The notes beneath the pieces are model-generated. The model ran no database searches, had not been told where the DNA came from, and saw nothing but the letters and a program-made list of their open reading frames with translations. Positions 17,013 to 25,447 of a stretch of DNA of 64,000 nucleotides are shown piece by piece. The stretch comes from Chitinivibrionales bacterium. GTDB taxonomy: Bacteria > Fibrobacterota > Chitinivibrionia > Chitinivibrionales > WJKA01. The stretch spans positions 62,001 through 126,000 of the forward strand of contig WJLW01000070.1 in the NCBI GenBank assembly GCA_014728295.1, written 5' to 3'. A program made the position numbers and the translations under genes. Position 1 is the stretch's first letter; every line of letters begins with the position of its first letter.

Positions 17013-17717
17013 ATGATGAAAACAGATCTCTATACCGTGCTTTTAGCAATGATGCTTTGTGCAACAGCGGGTGCACAGATCGTTATAGAAGAAGATGTTG
17101 AAACCGACAGCATTGATGTTTTTGCGTATGAAGAGTCCGGCAAATCAGCAGGCCTGGCAATGGCGGCATCGTTGCTGCTGCCGGGACTCGGCCATCACTA
17201 TCTGGGTCAAAACCGGAAAGCTTTGTCGTATTTGGCCTTTGAGTCGGGTTTTTTTTTCAGCCTGATTTATTGTGAGCAATTTTCCCGGAGGCTTTTCGCC
17301 GACTCGAAAGCCTATGCCTGGAAGTATGCCAATGCGGGCAGCGGCAGCGGAGCGGATGATTTTTACTGGCAGAATGTGGGCAATTTTCTCTCCTCGAATG
17401 ATTTTAATTCCGGTATTGAACTGGGGCGCACCGAGGATCCCGAGAAATGGAAATATATGAAGGATAATTTACAATGGCGATGGATAAATGATTCCCTGCA
17501 ACAGGAATACACTGATATCCGGGCCCGCGCAACGCGCTATCATGTCGCTTCATCGTTTTTTATTGCTGCGATGGTGTTGAACCGGGTCGTTGCTTTCATT
17601 GATGCACGAGCTGCAACGCGAAGCAAAGGCATCACGGGCGCCGCCTCTCTTAGGCTCAGACCATATCACTCCATAGCAGCGCGTGAATCCGGACTCGTGC
17701 TGTATGCACAATACTAG
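17013..17717 (+). CDS. DUF5683-like membrane protein
   Basis: 234 residues with a signal-peptide-like N-terminus (LYTVLLAMMLCATAGAQ). The DUF5683 hallmark is AASLLLPGLGHHYLGQNRKALSYLAFESGFFFSLI, and a further hydrophobic segment SSFFIAAMVLNRVVAFIDA lies near the C-terminus. It begins 1 nt after the upstream DUF5683-like gene with AAGGTGAAG as ribosome site. The two share the same P-G-L-G-x-x-Y core, so they are probably paralogues that act together in the envelope; the role is unknown. Confidence 0.7.
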   Translation: MMKTDLYTVLLAMMLCATAGAQIVIEEDVETDSIDVFAYEESGKSAGLAMAASLLLPGLGHHYLGQNRKALSYLAFESGFFFSLIYCEQFSRRLFADSKAYAWKYANAGSGSGADDFYWQNVGNFLSSNDFNSGIELGRTEDPEKWKYMKDNLQWRWINDSLQQEYTDIRARATRYHVASSFFIAAMVLNRVVAFIDARAATRSKGITGAASLRLRPYHSIAARESGLVLYAQY

Positions 17718-17787
17718 GCGCTACGCCGAGTAAACCTTGTTCCATCCGTATGAACCCTTTTTGACGCACAGTACCCTCCTGAATATC

Positions 17788-17816
17788 TTGCATAAGACAA
17801 GCTGCTATTGTATATT
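17788..17816 (+). promoter_or_regulatory. Candidate sigma-70-type promoter of nrdR
   Basis: TTGCAT, 17 nt spacer, TATATT. Transcription would start near 17823, right at the NrdR-like box that follows, leaving a leader of about 80 nt. Confidence 0.45.
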
Positions 17817-17823
17817 AATTATC

Positions 17824-17839
17824 ACACTACATATTGTGG
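17824..17839 (+). promoter_or_regulatory. Candidate NrdR box upstream of nrdR
   Basis: ACACTACATATTGTGG matches 14 of 16 positions of the NrdR-box consensus (ACACwATATATwGTGT) as I know it. It overlaps the expected transcription start of the promoter above, where a repressor would block transcription. A second box at the usual spacing of about three helical turns is not evident. Confidence 0.45.
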
Positions 17840-17903
17840 TTGTGCACAATGTAATACTTCATTATGAGTTACTTTTGGTACAGGCTTGAAGTGAGGTGCC
17901 GAA

Positions 17904-18374
17904 ATGAAATGTCCTTTTTGTGCATTTGAGCAGGATAAAGTTGTTGATTCACGCTCAAGCAGGGAGGGAATGGCTGTTCGTCGTCGTCGGGAATGTCTTA
18001 AGTGCGAGAAGCGATTCACCACTTACGAATATATAGAAACCGCTCCATTAACCATCGTTAAAAACGATCGCCGCCGGGAACCATTCGATCGCTTGAAGCT
18101 GTTACAGGGAATTGAGACAGCCTGCAAGAAACGCCCAATCAGCCGCAAACAAATCGAGGGAATCGTTGATAAGATCATCGATACTATCGAGCATCAATTT
18201 AAGATTGAAGTGCCCAGCAACGAGATCGGCAAACTTGTTATGGAGGAGCTTTATAAAGTAGATGAAGTCGCCTATGTCAGGTTTGCATCGGTATATCGCA
18301 AGTTTAACGACAAAGGTGAATTTGTATCAGAAATAAAGGGAATGGGGAGTGCAGAGCAAAGAGCTGCAAAGTAG
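17904..18374 (+). CDS. nrdR: Transcriptional repressor NrdR
   Basis: 156 residues. The zinc ribbon is CPFC at the N-terminus and CLKCEKRFTTYEYIE at about 31-45, and the ATP-cone domain follows (VVKNDRRREPFDRLKLLQGI-type start, then CKKRPISRKQIEGIVDKII). The family senses ATP/dATP and represses ribonucleotide reductase genes. GAGGTG sits about 6 nt before the ATG. No nrd gene is in the window. The upstream NrdR-like box suggests autoregulation. The stop codon lies inside a hairpin shared with the convergent small gene. Confidence 0.96.
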   Translation: MKCPFCAFEQDKVVDSRSSREGMAVRRRRECLKCEKRFTTYEYIETAPLTIVKNDRRREPFDRLKLLQGIETACKKRPISRKQIEGIVDKIIDTIEHQFKIEVPSNEIGKLVMEELYKVDEVAYVRFASVYRKFNDKGEFVSEIKGMGSAEQRAAK

Positions 18375-18390
18375 CCTGCGTGTAGGCTAC
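18371..18390. terminator. Bidirectional hairpin between nrdR and a convergent small gene
   Basis: GTAGCCT-GCGTGT-AGGCTAC, a perfect 7-bp stem with a 6-nt loop. It includes the nrdR TAG and touches the stop of the minus-strand gene. T-tracts are poor on both sides. Position at a tail-to-tail junction supports a terminator role for both genes. Confidence 0.5.
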
Positions 18391-18599
18391 GCTTCCAGAA
18401 TGCTTCCGCACTTGGCATTCGGATCCATAAAATCGTCTTTGAAATAAAAGAACCCTTTTTCATCGTCCGAATAAAATTCCAGAGCCTCTTTTTTGAAAAA
18501 ACCTCGTAGAGCAGTATCCTTATTTTCAGCTTCTACTATTTTGTGTTTAAGTGAGTTGTTTTCGTCAGGTAAAATAAAGGCGATTGAAAATTTTGGCAT
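18387..18599 (-). CDS. Small hypothetical protein
   Basis: About 70 residues, from MPKFSIAFILPDENNS to the acidic end KCGSILEA. No family recognised. It is soluble, with alternating charged and hydrophobic residues and a single Cys near the C-terminus; FSIAFILPDENN and GFFYFKDDFMDP suggest a small alpha/beta fold. ATG 18599 is chosen since GGAG lies 8 nt upstream; the track extends 20 residues further without support. It is flanked by nrdR (convergent) and dacB (divergent). Confidence 0.6.
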   Translation of the reverse strand: MPKFSIAFILPDENNSLKHKIVEAENKDTALRGFFKKEALEFYSDDEKGFFYFKDDFMDPNAKCGSILEA

Positions 18600-18731
18600 T
18601 GATGTTCTCCACAATGTTACAGTAAAATTAAATAGAGTGTTGCCTTTTGATATTTGCAATTAATTATTAGTACATAAAATAAATTCTTCGATGCCCAATT
18701 AACATGAAAAACTTCATTTTTAGGGATAAAA

Positions 18732-20246
18732 ATGAAAAAAAGTTTGAATTTGCGTTATGCCGTAATATGCGTACTCATTCTGAATGCCGTTATCTTCGGC
18801 GATTCTCTGGTTGATGTTCAAGAACAGGATCGGCTCGCCGGCTATTTGCGTGCACATGGCTATCCGTCATCTGGAGCGGGCGTATTGGTTTCTTGCCTGG
18901 AAACCGATTCGGTACTGGTAAGCATGTATCCGGAAAAGAAGTTCATTCCCGCTTCCGTCGCCAAGCTGATCACCGCAGCGGTGGCCTTTGAGAAACTGGG
19001 CGGCGACTTTACTTTTAAGACTCAGGTGTATGTTGACGGCGCATTCGACAGGCTTTCGGGAGCGCTCAAGGGCGACCTGTATATCAGGGGAATGGGTGAT
19101 CCTGGGTTGTATGCGGAACGCATGTGGCTCCTGGTTAAGCATATGTATCACCGTGGTCTGCGAAAAATTGAGGGAGATCTCATCCTGGATGATTTTTATT
19201 TCGATTCGGCGACGATCGGACCGGGATTTGATGATGATCATACAAGCCGGTCGTATCAGGCGCCTGCAGGCGCACTTTCCGCCGGCTTTAACTGCATTGC
19301 AATCCATGCACGGCCGGGGGATAAAGCGGGGGATCCGGTGCTGGTGGATGTGTTTCCCCCGTGTCTGCATACCCGTATTATTGCAACAGCCAAAACGGTT
19401 GAAAATCAACCAGTCGGTCTCAGCGTTACAACTAAAACTATGGATGACAAAACCGCCGTACAGGTGTTCGGCAGTATGTCCGTAGCTGCTCCGCCCCGCT
19501 ATATTTACCGCAAGTCATGGCAAACCTGGGAACATTTCGGTCGCGTTATTGCCGGTTTATTTCAGGAAAACGCAATAACCTTTAACGGCCAAATCCTGCA
19601 TGCAGTGGTGCCGGATTCGGTGCGGCAACGCGGCCTGTTTCACACCTTCGAATCGGAGCCCTTGACTGCGCATATAGAAAGCATGCTTAAATATTCATCC
19701 AACTTTGCTGCCGAGATGCTGTTTAAGACGATTGCAGCACGTGAAATAGATTCACTCCCCGGCTCCTGGGAACGCGCAAGCACTGTTGTCAAAACGTGGT
19801 GGCAGGAGAACGGGCTTGCCGATGAGCCCGTGATTGCCAACGGCTCGGGAATGGGAAAGGTCAATGCGCTGAGCCCTGCTCAAGTTGTATCGCTGCTCAG
19901 GCAGGTATGGCGAAGCAAAAACTATTATCCAGATTTTCTTTCAAGCTTGTCTGTCGCCGGTGTCGACGGTACATTGAAGCGCCGGTTCGTTTATTCTCCG
20001 CTGAAAGGTATCCTCAGGGCTAAAACAGGCACGCTCAACGATTTAGGGGTGAGTACGCTGGCAGGATATGTGCTCAAGGATGGATTTACTTATGCTTTTG
20101 CGGTACTGATCAACAGCAAAAGTGTCGGGCAATTTCAGCATTGGCAAACCCAGGAGCATATTCTCGAATTGGCACTGTTTCCCCAACCAAAGACCCGCCA
20201 CTCCAATTCGAATGGCGAGTCTGCAAGTGATAGTCGGGAGAGGTGA
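18732..20246 (+). CDS. dacB: D-alanyl-D-alanine carboxypeptidase/endopeptidase, PBP4 (DacB) type
   Basis: 504 residues with an N-terminal signal segment (YAVICVLILNAVIFGDS). The penicillin-binding motifs of peptidase family S13 are intact: SVAK (about 74-77, FIPASVAKLITAA), SSN (about 321, YSSNFAAEMLF) and KTG (about 432, RAKTGTLND). The long insert between SxxK and SxN (about 100-300) is the usual PBP4 domain II/III. The enzyme trims or cleaves peptidoglycan cross-links in the periplasm. It ends 3 nt before the convergent YwqK-type gene. Confidence 0.93.
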   Translation: MKKSLNLRYAVICVLILNAVIFGDSLVDVQEQDRLAGYLRAHGYPSSGAGVLVSCLETDSVLVSMYPEKKFIPASVAKLITAAVAFEKLGGDFTFKTQVYVDGAFDRLSGALKGDLYIRGMGDPGLYAERMWLLVKHMYHRGLRKIEGDLILDDFYFDSATIGPGFDDDHTSRSYQAPAGALSAGFNCIAIHARPGDKAGDPVLVDVFPPCLHTRIIATAKTVENQPVGLSVTTKTMDDKTAVQVFGSMSVAAPPRYIYRKSWQTWEHFGRVIAGLFQENAITFNGQILHAVVPDSVRQRGLFHTFESEPLTAHIESMLKYSSNFAAEMLFKTIAAREIDSLPGSWERASTVVKTWWQENGLADEPVIANGSGMGKVNALSPAQVVSLLRQVWRSKNYYPDFLSSLSVAGVDGTLKRRFVYSPLKGILRAKTGTLNDLGVSTLAGYVLKDGFTYAFAVLINSKSVGQFQHWQTQEHILELALFPQPKTRHSNSNGESASDSRER

Positions 20247-20249
20247 ATC

Positions 20250-20987
20250 CTAATAAGCACGGCCTCCCATTTGCTCGCCGTTTTCATAATTGACTTCTGA
20301 TATCTTTCGTCCGGTTTCGCTGTATCCGTAGCGCTTGCCATGCAGTTTGCCCTGGACATACGTGCCCTCTTCGGATTTCTTGCCGTTTTCGTGATAGAGA
20401 GCATACGGACCGTCGCGTACATCATCTTGATACATCTCTTCCTGCTCCGGATTGCCGTTATCATACCATTTTTTGAATAGGCCGTTGCGCTTGCCGTCCC
20501 GGTAGGTAATGAGTTTCTTTTTGCTGCCGTCAGGCATATAATGAACCTCTTCACCCTCTTTTTTGCCGTTTTTATAGGTGACTTCCGATTGCACTTTTCC
20601 GTCTTCAAAGTAGGTGACAATTTTGCCTGCGGGCACGCCGTCTACATATTCTGCTTCACTTTGAACCTGCCCGTTTTCGTACCAGGAAATATCTTTGCCA
20701 TGCTTTTTGCCCATTTTATAATTGGTTTCCCGATACTTGCTGCCGCTTTTGTAATAGATAAGTGTCAGGCTGTCCGGCTCGCCCTCCTTCATATGCTGCA
20801 CCGATTGAAGCTTGCCGTCGGGGAAGTACATTTCTTTTTTGATAATATTCGACTTCAGCCCTTCATACGTAATAACCGTTTTTTTCTTGCCATTCGGGTA
20901 TTTTTCAGTTACCTGCTCTTTAACTTGAGCTGAGCAACCTATCAGTACGGCGAAAATACCAAGCGAAAGAATGCCTTTTAAGCGCAT
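20250..20987 (-). CDS. MORN/YwqK-repeat lipoprotein
   Basis: 245 residues. The signal peptide ends in a lipobox (FAVLIGCSAQ), so it is probably a lipoprotein. The rest is repeats of about 23 residues such as GKKHGKDISWYENGQVQSEA, GKKEGEEVHYMPDGSKKK and GKRNGLFKKWYDNGNPEQEE, the MORN-variant pattern of the YwqK family. That family is annotated as antitoxin after Bacillus YwqK, but nothing here resembles a partner toxin, so a structural or binding role in the envelope is likelier. It is divergent from the HisA-like gene, with an inverted repeat between them. Confidence 0.85.
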   Translation of the reverse strand: MRLKGILSLGIFAVLIGCSAQVKEQVTEKYPNGKKKTVITYEGLKSNIIKKEMYFPDGKLQSVQHMKEGEPDSLTLIYYKSGSKYRETNYKMGKKHGKDISWYENGQVQSEAEYVDGVPAGKIVTYFEDGKVQSEVTYKNGKKEGEEVHYMPDGSKKKLITYRDGKRNGLFKKWYDNGNPEQEEMYQDDVRDGPYALYHENGKKSEEGTYVQGKLHGKRYGYSETGRKISEVNYENGEQMGGRAY

Positions 20988-21040
20988 AAATCCTCCTGTA
21001 GAGAGTAAGGTTCAAAAGAGCTAACTGCAATAACAACTAT

Positions 21041-21059
21041 GCTTCATAAAAAATGAAGC
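21041..21059. promoter_or_regulatory. Inverted repeat between divergent genes
   Basis: GCTTCAT-AAAAA-ATGAAGC, a perfect 7-bp dyad in the 135-nt divergent region between the YwqK-type lipoprotein gene and the HisA-like gene. It could be an operator or a small hairpin in the leader; nothing further supports either. Confidence 0.3.
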
Positions 21060-21122
21060 TATCAACTAAAATACACTATCTTCGCGAGTTATTTTTAACA
21101 AAACTTTATTCAAGGCGATATT

Positions 21123-21896
21123 GTGGAATTCAGACCATGTATAGACCTGCATCACGGCAAGGTAAAGCAGATTGTCGGCAGCACCTATTGCGATGCGAAC
21201 GGCGACACCTTGATTACTCATTTTGAGTCAGACGACTCTCCGGCGCGTTTTGCTGAACTATACCGGCAGGATGAGCTGCGGGGTGGACATGTCGTTATGA
21301 TTGGCCCCGGCAACGATGATGCTGCACGTCAGGCATTGCAGGCCTTTCCCGGTGGTTTGCAGGTTGGGGGGGGGGTCACGGCCGAAAATGCGAAAAAATA
21401 TCTTGACTTTGGAGCCTCGCATGTTGTCGTGACCTCATTTGTTTTTCGCAAAGGGCTGATTGCCTGGGATAATCTGAAGCGCATATTTCGCACAGTCGGC
21501 AAAAAACGCCTGGTGCTCGATTTGAGCTGCAAGTTTCGTGACAGAAGATATGTCATCGTTACGGATCGTTGGCAGCGCGCAACCGATGTCGAGATATCAA
21601 ATCAAACGCTTGAATGCCTTGCCGCCTATTGCGATGAATTTCTCGTACATGCTGCACATGTGGAGGGAAAACAAAGCGGCGTCGATGCGGCATTGATTGA
21701 ACTGCTTGCCGTCGGATCACCAATTCCGGTTACCTATGCAGGCGGCATCAGATCGTTGTCGGATTTCCAAATAATAAAGCAAACCGGTGATAATCGCGTG
21801 CACGCCACTGTCGGCAGTGCACTCGACATATTTGGTGGACCGCTTCCGTATGGTGATGTTGTGCTGTGGTTCAGGGAGCATGGATACGAGAAATAA
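21123..21896 (+). CDS. HisA-family isomerase of the eukaryotic (HIS6) type
   Basis: 257 residues. The sequence follows yeast/plant HIS6/HISN3 rather than the classical bacterial HisA: FRPCIDLHHGKVKQIVGSTY, GGHVVMIGPGNDDAA, LQVGGGVTAENA, ASHVVVTSFVF, KRLVLDLSCKFRDRRYVIVTDRWQ and VTYAGGIRSL. Asp8 is the expected catalytic base. The predicted reaction is ProFAR to PRFAR in histidine synthesis. There is no other his gene nearby; it overlaps an adenylate-kinase-like gene and precedes polB. GTG start with AAGG about 10 nt upstream. The core contains a run of ten G residues encoding three glycines. Confidence 0.88.
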   Translation: MEFRPCIDLHHGKVKQIVGSTYCDANGDTLITHFESDDSPARFAELYRQDELRGGHVVMIGPGNDDAARQALQAFPGGLQVGGGVTAENAKKYLDFGASHVVVTSFVFRKGLIAWDNLKRIFRTVGKKRLVLDLSCKFRDRRYVIVTDRWQRATDVEISNQTLECLAAYCDEFLVHAAHVEGKQSGVDAALIELLAVGSPIPVTYAGGIRSLSDFQIIKQTGDNRVHATVGSALDIFGGPLPYGDVVLWFREHGYEK

Positions 21897-22536
21897 GATG
21901 ATAGAGGCAATGCTGATTGCAGGCCATTCGAATTCCGGTAAATCGCCGGTCGGTGAATATTTCCAAGCGCAGCTTTCAACGCCTCGGCGCAGGTATCATC
22001 ACCTGGATTTTGGCGAGTGCCTCCGTATGGTCCTGGACGGGCGGTGTGAAGCCGGATTGTCATCCGGGGAAGTTGCATACGTGCGATCCGTCATGAATGG
22101 GGCCCTGCTTGACGCTGCGCATTTCGTGATTGCCGGCAAGATCGTGAATGCTTTCCTTGCGCAACGGCATTTTCGCAAGACGGCGGATGTGCTGCTGCTC
22201 AATGGAATGCCCCGCAATCGGCAGCAGGGCGAGGATGTCTACAAGCTCGACATTGCCATATCCACGCTACTGCTTTTGAGATGTACGCCCGAGATTGCAC
22301 GCAAACGCAAGCTACTATCCGAATCCGGGGAAGGATACGAAGACCGCAGCAACCGTGATGACGCCGGCGTCGCAGTATTTCAGCGCAAGCTCGATTCATT
22401 CGATGCCGACACCCAGCCGCTCATAGCCTTGCTCAAATCAACCGGATGTGCGTTCTACGAAATTGACGTTGGTGTCGCTACCAGTCCGGCCGACGTCGTT
22501 GAGCAACTGTGCCGTCATGGATTTCAGGTTGCTTGA
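21880..22536 (+). CDS. Adenylate-kinase-like P-loop protein
   Basis: About 218 residues. The P-loop is GHSNSGKSP near the N-terminus (classical adenylate kinase has GPPGSGKGT). The C-terminal half follows adenylate kinase: LLLRCTPEIARKRKLL, then RSNRDDAGVAVFQRKLDSF and TQPLIALLKSTGCAFYEIDV, giving the R-x-x-R-D-D arginines. It is probably a nucleoside-monophosphate kinase of unusual specificity, or a diverged relative with another role; the cell must have a normal adk elsewhere. ATG 21880 overlaps the HisA-like gene by 17 nt; ATG 21898 is an alternative. polB follows after 3 nt. Confidence 0.65.
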   Translation: MDTRNKMIEAMLIAGHSNSGKSPVGEYFQAQLSTPRRRYHHLDFGECLRMVLDGRCEAGLSSGEVAYVRSVMNGALLDAAHFVIAGKIVNAFLAQRHFRKTADVLLLNGMPRNRQQGEDVYKLDIAISTLLLLRCTPEIARKRKLLSESGEGYEDRSNRDDAGVAVFQRKLDSFDADTQPLIALLKSTGCAFYEIDVGVATSPADVVEQLCRHGFQVA

Positions 22537-22539
22537 TTT

Positions 22540-24861
22540 ATGATACCCCTTGCTCATATTCGCCAGGATACCTGTTTGCTGCTTACCTCCGGCTACCGGG
22601 ATGTCCGTTCCCGTTTCACCCTTACGCTGTATGGCGTGAATGTACAGCATACGCCGGTAAAAGTGGTGATTGATGCTTACCGGCCTTCGTTTTTTATTCC
22701 GCGACCAACACCACGGGAACACATTGTCCGTTGCGATGAGCGCAAGCAGCTCACCCTGAAGGCGATGGAGAACAACACGCCGGTTGACTGTTTGTACTTC
22801 AGAACCTATTCTGCCTTACAGGACTGCGCCGATAATTTGCGCCGCAAAGGTATGCGCGCTTACGAGTCGGATGTTCATCCGGTGGAACGCTATCTGATGG
22901 AGCGATTTGTCAAGGGTGTGTTTGTCGTGGAGGGCAGTGCTATCCAACAGGATGGGATGATTCACTATTACAATCCCAAAATAAGGGGAGCCGACGCTCA
23001 GGTTCCCCTGCACGTGCTTTCACTGGATATCGAGAACAACGTTCAAACGGGAATGATATACAGCATCGCCTGCGCGGGCCACGATAGTGTTGTGTTCATC
23101 CAGGGGACGGGTACGGCAACCGATAAGGTGAAGTTCTGCGAGGATGAGAAATCATTGCTGCAGGCCTTCTTTGCTCATGTCAAGCAGGAAGATCCCGACA
23201 TTCTGATCGGCTGGAACGTGATTGATTTTGATCTGCTCATGATTCAGAAACGGTGCGATTATATGCATATTGCCTTTGATCCCGGACGGGATGAGCAAGC
23301 CCGCATTTTAGAAGCCGATAAGCACACCGGCCGTAAAAGCAGTGCGCGTATCCCCGGGCGTGCAGTAATGGATGTGCCGGTTATGCTGCGCTCGTTCGGT
23401 CATACGTATGAGCAATACTCACTCGATTTCGTTGCCGGAGAGGTGCTCGGCAAAAGTAAACTAATCGAACAGACCGGGCGGGACAAAATCGCCGAGATCG
23501 ACCGCCAATTCAATGAAGATAAAGCCTCCCTTGCCAGGTACAATCTTGAAGATGCACAATTGACACTGGACATTTTTAACAAAACATCAATCCTGCGCCA
23601 TGCAATCGAGCGCTCGAAACGCTCGGGACATTTGATCGATCGCTCGGGCGGAAGCGTAGCTGCCTTCGATTATCTCTATTTGCCGCTTCTGCACCGGGCC
23701 GGCTGCGTTGCCCTGAACACTTCCGATATCACGTTGCCGACAGCTCCGCTGACCGGCGGATACGTGATGGATTCAAAGCCGGGGCTTTATGAAAATGTAC
23801 TCGTGCTTGATTTCAAAAGCCTCTATCCATCAATTATCATGACATTCAAAATCGATCCGCTCGGCTTCGTCTCGGAGTCAGCCAGACGTATTACCACTCC
23901 CGCCGCAACCACCTTTGCCCGCGATGAGACCATTCTCGCCGACATCATCAAAGCACTTATGCAGGAACGCTCCGAGGCAAAGCGCATCAAAGATCAGTAT
24001 TTGTCCTACGCAATAAAAATATTGATGAACAGTTTCTATGGCGTGTTGGGCTCAACCGGGTGCAGGTTTTTCTCCCGCGATCTGGCACAGTCCATTACCG
24101 AAACAGGCCAATACGTTCTCAGGGAGACATCGGCATTCATCGAAGAGCTTACCGGGTTTCAAATTTTGTACGGCGACACCGATTCGCTCTTTATTTTGCT
24201 GGGTGAGGGGAAAGAGTCTGAGGCTGAAACTATCGCCAAACGCATTGTTGACAGCGTCAACCAGTGGCTGACCGCCGTGCTGCAAGAGCGTTTTCAGGTC
24301 GAGTCGGCACTCGAACTGGAATTCGAAACGCACTTCCGTTATTTTCTCATGCCCACGATTCGTGGCAGCCGGGAGGGCAGCAAGAAGCGCTATTGCGGAG
24401 CGGTCGAACGGGACGGAATACTGGAATTGACCTTTAAAGGCATGGAATCATCGCGTTCGGACTGGACGGTGCTGGCAAAGGAATTTCAGCACGAAATATA
24501 CCGGCGTGTGTTTACCGGGCAACCGGTCGAAAAATATATCCAGCGAATTGTCGCCGGTGTTCGTACGGGAGCCCTCGACAAGAAGCTGATGTATCGCAAG
24601 CGGTTGCGTAAGCCCTTACACGAGTATGTGCACAATATTCCCCCCCACGCTCAGGCCGCAAAATTGCTGGATGAACCGCCAATTGTCGTATCTTACTTCA
24701 TCACCAAAGCGGGGCCGCAGCCGAGGGAGAAATTAACGGTGGAGCTGGATTATGATCATTACATTGAAAGTCAATTGCGACCGGTAGCCGATACGATCCT
24801 AGAATGGATCGGATTAAATTTTGACACGGTGTCGTCGGGGCAGATGGATCTGTTTGGTTAG
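22540..24861 (+). CDS. polB: DNA polymerase II (family B) with proofreading exonuclease
   Basis: 773 residues, the length of E. coli Pol II. Exonuclease motifs are Exo I LSLDIENN (about 162), Exo II WNVIDFDLL and Exo III YNLEDAQLTLDIF. Polymerase motifs are A VLDFKSLYPSII (about 424), B KILMNSFYGVLG and C YGDTDSLF (about 545). All catalytic acidic residues are present. The family acts in translesion and replication-restart synthesis. It begins 3 nt after the adenylate-kinase-like gene, so both are probably on one transcript with the HisA-like gene. Its TAG overlaps the minus-strand gene's TAA in TTAG. Confidence 0.95.
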   Translation: MIPLAHIRQDTCLLLTSGYRDVRSRFTLTLYGVNVQHTPVKVVIDAYRPSFFIPRPTPREHIVRCDERKQLTLKAMENNTPVDCLYFRTYSALQDCADNLRRKGMRAYESDVHPVERYLMERFVKGVFVVEGSAIQQDGMIHYYNPKIRGADAQVPLHVLSLDIENNVQTGMIYSIACAGHDSVVFIQGTGTATDKVKFCEDEKSLLQAFFAHVKQEDPDILIGWNVIDFDLLMIQKRCDYMHIAFDPGRDEQARILEADKHTGRKSSARIPGRAVMDVPVMLRSFGHTYEQYSLDFVAGEVLGKSKLIEQTGRDKIAEIDRQFNEDKASLARYNLEDAQLTLDIFNKTSILRHAIERSKRSGHLIDRSGGSVAAFDYLYLPLLHRAGCVALNTSDITLPTAPLTGGYVMDSKPGLYENVLVLDFKSLYPSIIMTFKIDPLGFVSESARRITTPAATTFARDETILADIIKALMQERSEAKRIKDQYLSYAIKILMNSFYGVLGSTGCRFFSRDLAQSITETGQYVLRETSAFIEELTGFQILYGDTDSLFILLGEGKESEAETIAKRIVDSVNQWLTAVLQERFQVESALELEFETHFRYFLMPTIRGSREGSKKRYCGAVERDGILELTFKGMESSRSDWTVLAKEFQHEIYRRVFTGQPVEKYIQRIVAGVRTGALDKKLMYRKRLRKPLHEYVHNIPPHAQAAKLLDEPPIVVSYFITKAGPQPREKLTVELDYDHYIESQLRPVADTILEWIGLNFDTVSSGQMDLFG

Positions 24862-25442
24862 AAAGTAAGGGTTGTTGAAAGTTTGAGTGTGTTGGCTTGC
24901 GGTGTGTAGGCTATGTCAAGTTTCGGCGTGTGAAAAGCAATCAATTTGTCATTGTATTTGCGGGCTCCACGATATGCGTCAACGATATTGTATATCCATG
25001 TTCCCAGCGTGGTGCCGGCTGAGATTACAAAGAGCGCCCGGTTGCTTTTCGAAGGCCATTTCCAATCTTCCAGTGGCTTGACGTAGGTAATTTCCCGTTC
25101 ATATCCGGTCGTCCCGCCGGTGTTGGGATCATATTCAAGAACCGAAAATGTTTCGGTATTATGCTCTTCCATAATACCGATCTGGTATTGAGCGATGAAA
25201 TAGCCGGTGTAGAAAATGCCGGCTATTATCCCCGCCCGTAAATATTCTTTATTGTAAAGCTGTCCCGATGCAGGCAACGTTGCCGAAAAAAGCATTGACG
25301 CAAGCGGGTCTTTTGGCATCGCATCGAAGTTGTACTGCTGAATCTTCGGCTTCAAAACGATAGTGCTCTCCGGCTCCTCAGCCGTCACCGAGGAGCAGAG
25401 AGCTGCGAGCGAAATGAGAATTAAGGATGCTTGATGTTTCAT
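24858..25442 (-). CDS. Exported DUF5683-like protein
   Basis: About 194 residues with a signal peptide (ASLILISLAALCSSVTAEE). The core SMLFSATLPASGQLYNKEYLRAGIIAGIFYTGYFIA is the S-x-x-x-P-x-x-G-Q-x-Y pattern of DUF5683, the third such gene here. A second hydrophobic segment (ALFVISAGTTLGTWIYNIVDA) follows, and the end (DIAYTPQANTLKLSTTLTF) looks like terminal beta strands. ATG 25442 overlaps the upstream lipoprotein gene's coding end only by proximity (stop at 25448). Envelope protein of unknown role. Confidence 0.65.
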   Translation of the reverse strand: MKHQASLILISLAALCSSVTAEEPESTIVLKPKIQQYNFDAMPKDPLASMLFSATLPASGQLYNKEYLRAGIIAGIFYTGYFIAQYQIGIMEEHNTETFSVLEYDPNTGGTTGYEREITYVKPLEDWKWPSKSNRALFVISAGTTLGTWIYNIVDAYRGARKYNDKLIAFHTPKLDIAYTPQANTLKLSTTLTF

Positions 25443-25447
25443 AATCG

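Noticed and set aside
17844-17859. Second possible NrdR box (GCACAATGTAATACTT)
   Set aside because: Only about 10 of 16 positions match and the spacing to the first box (20 nt) is not the usual ~31-33.
20250-20987. YwqK-type protein as an antitoxin
   Set aside because: It carries a lipoprotein signal and no toxin-like gene is adjacent; the name reflects one Bacillus family member only.
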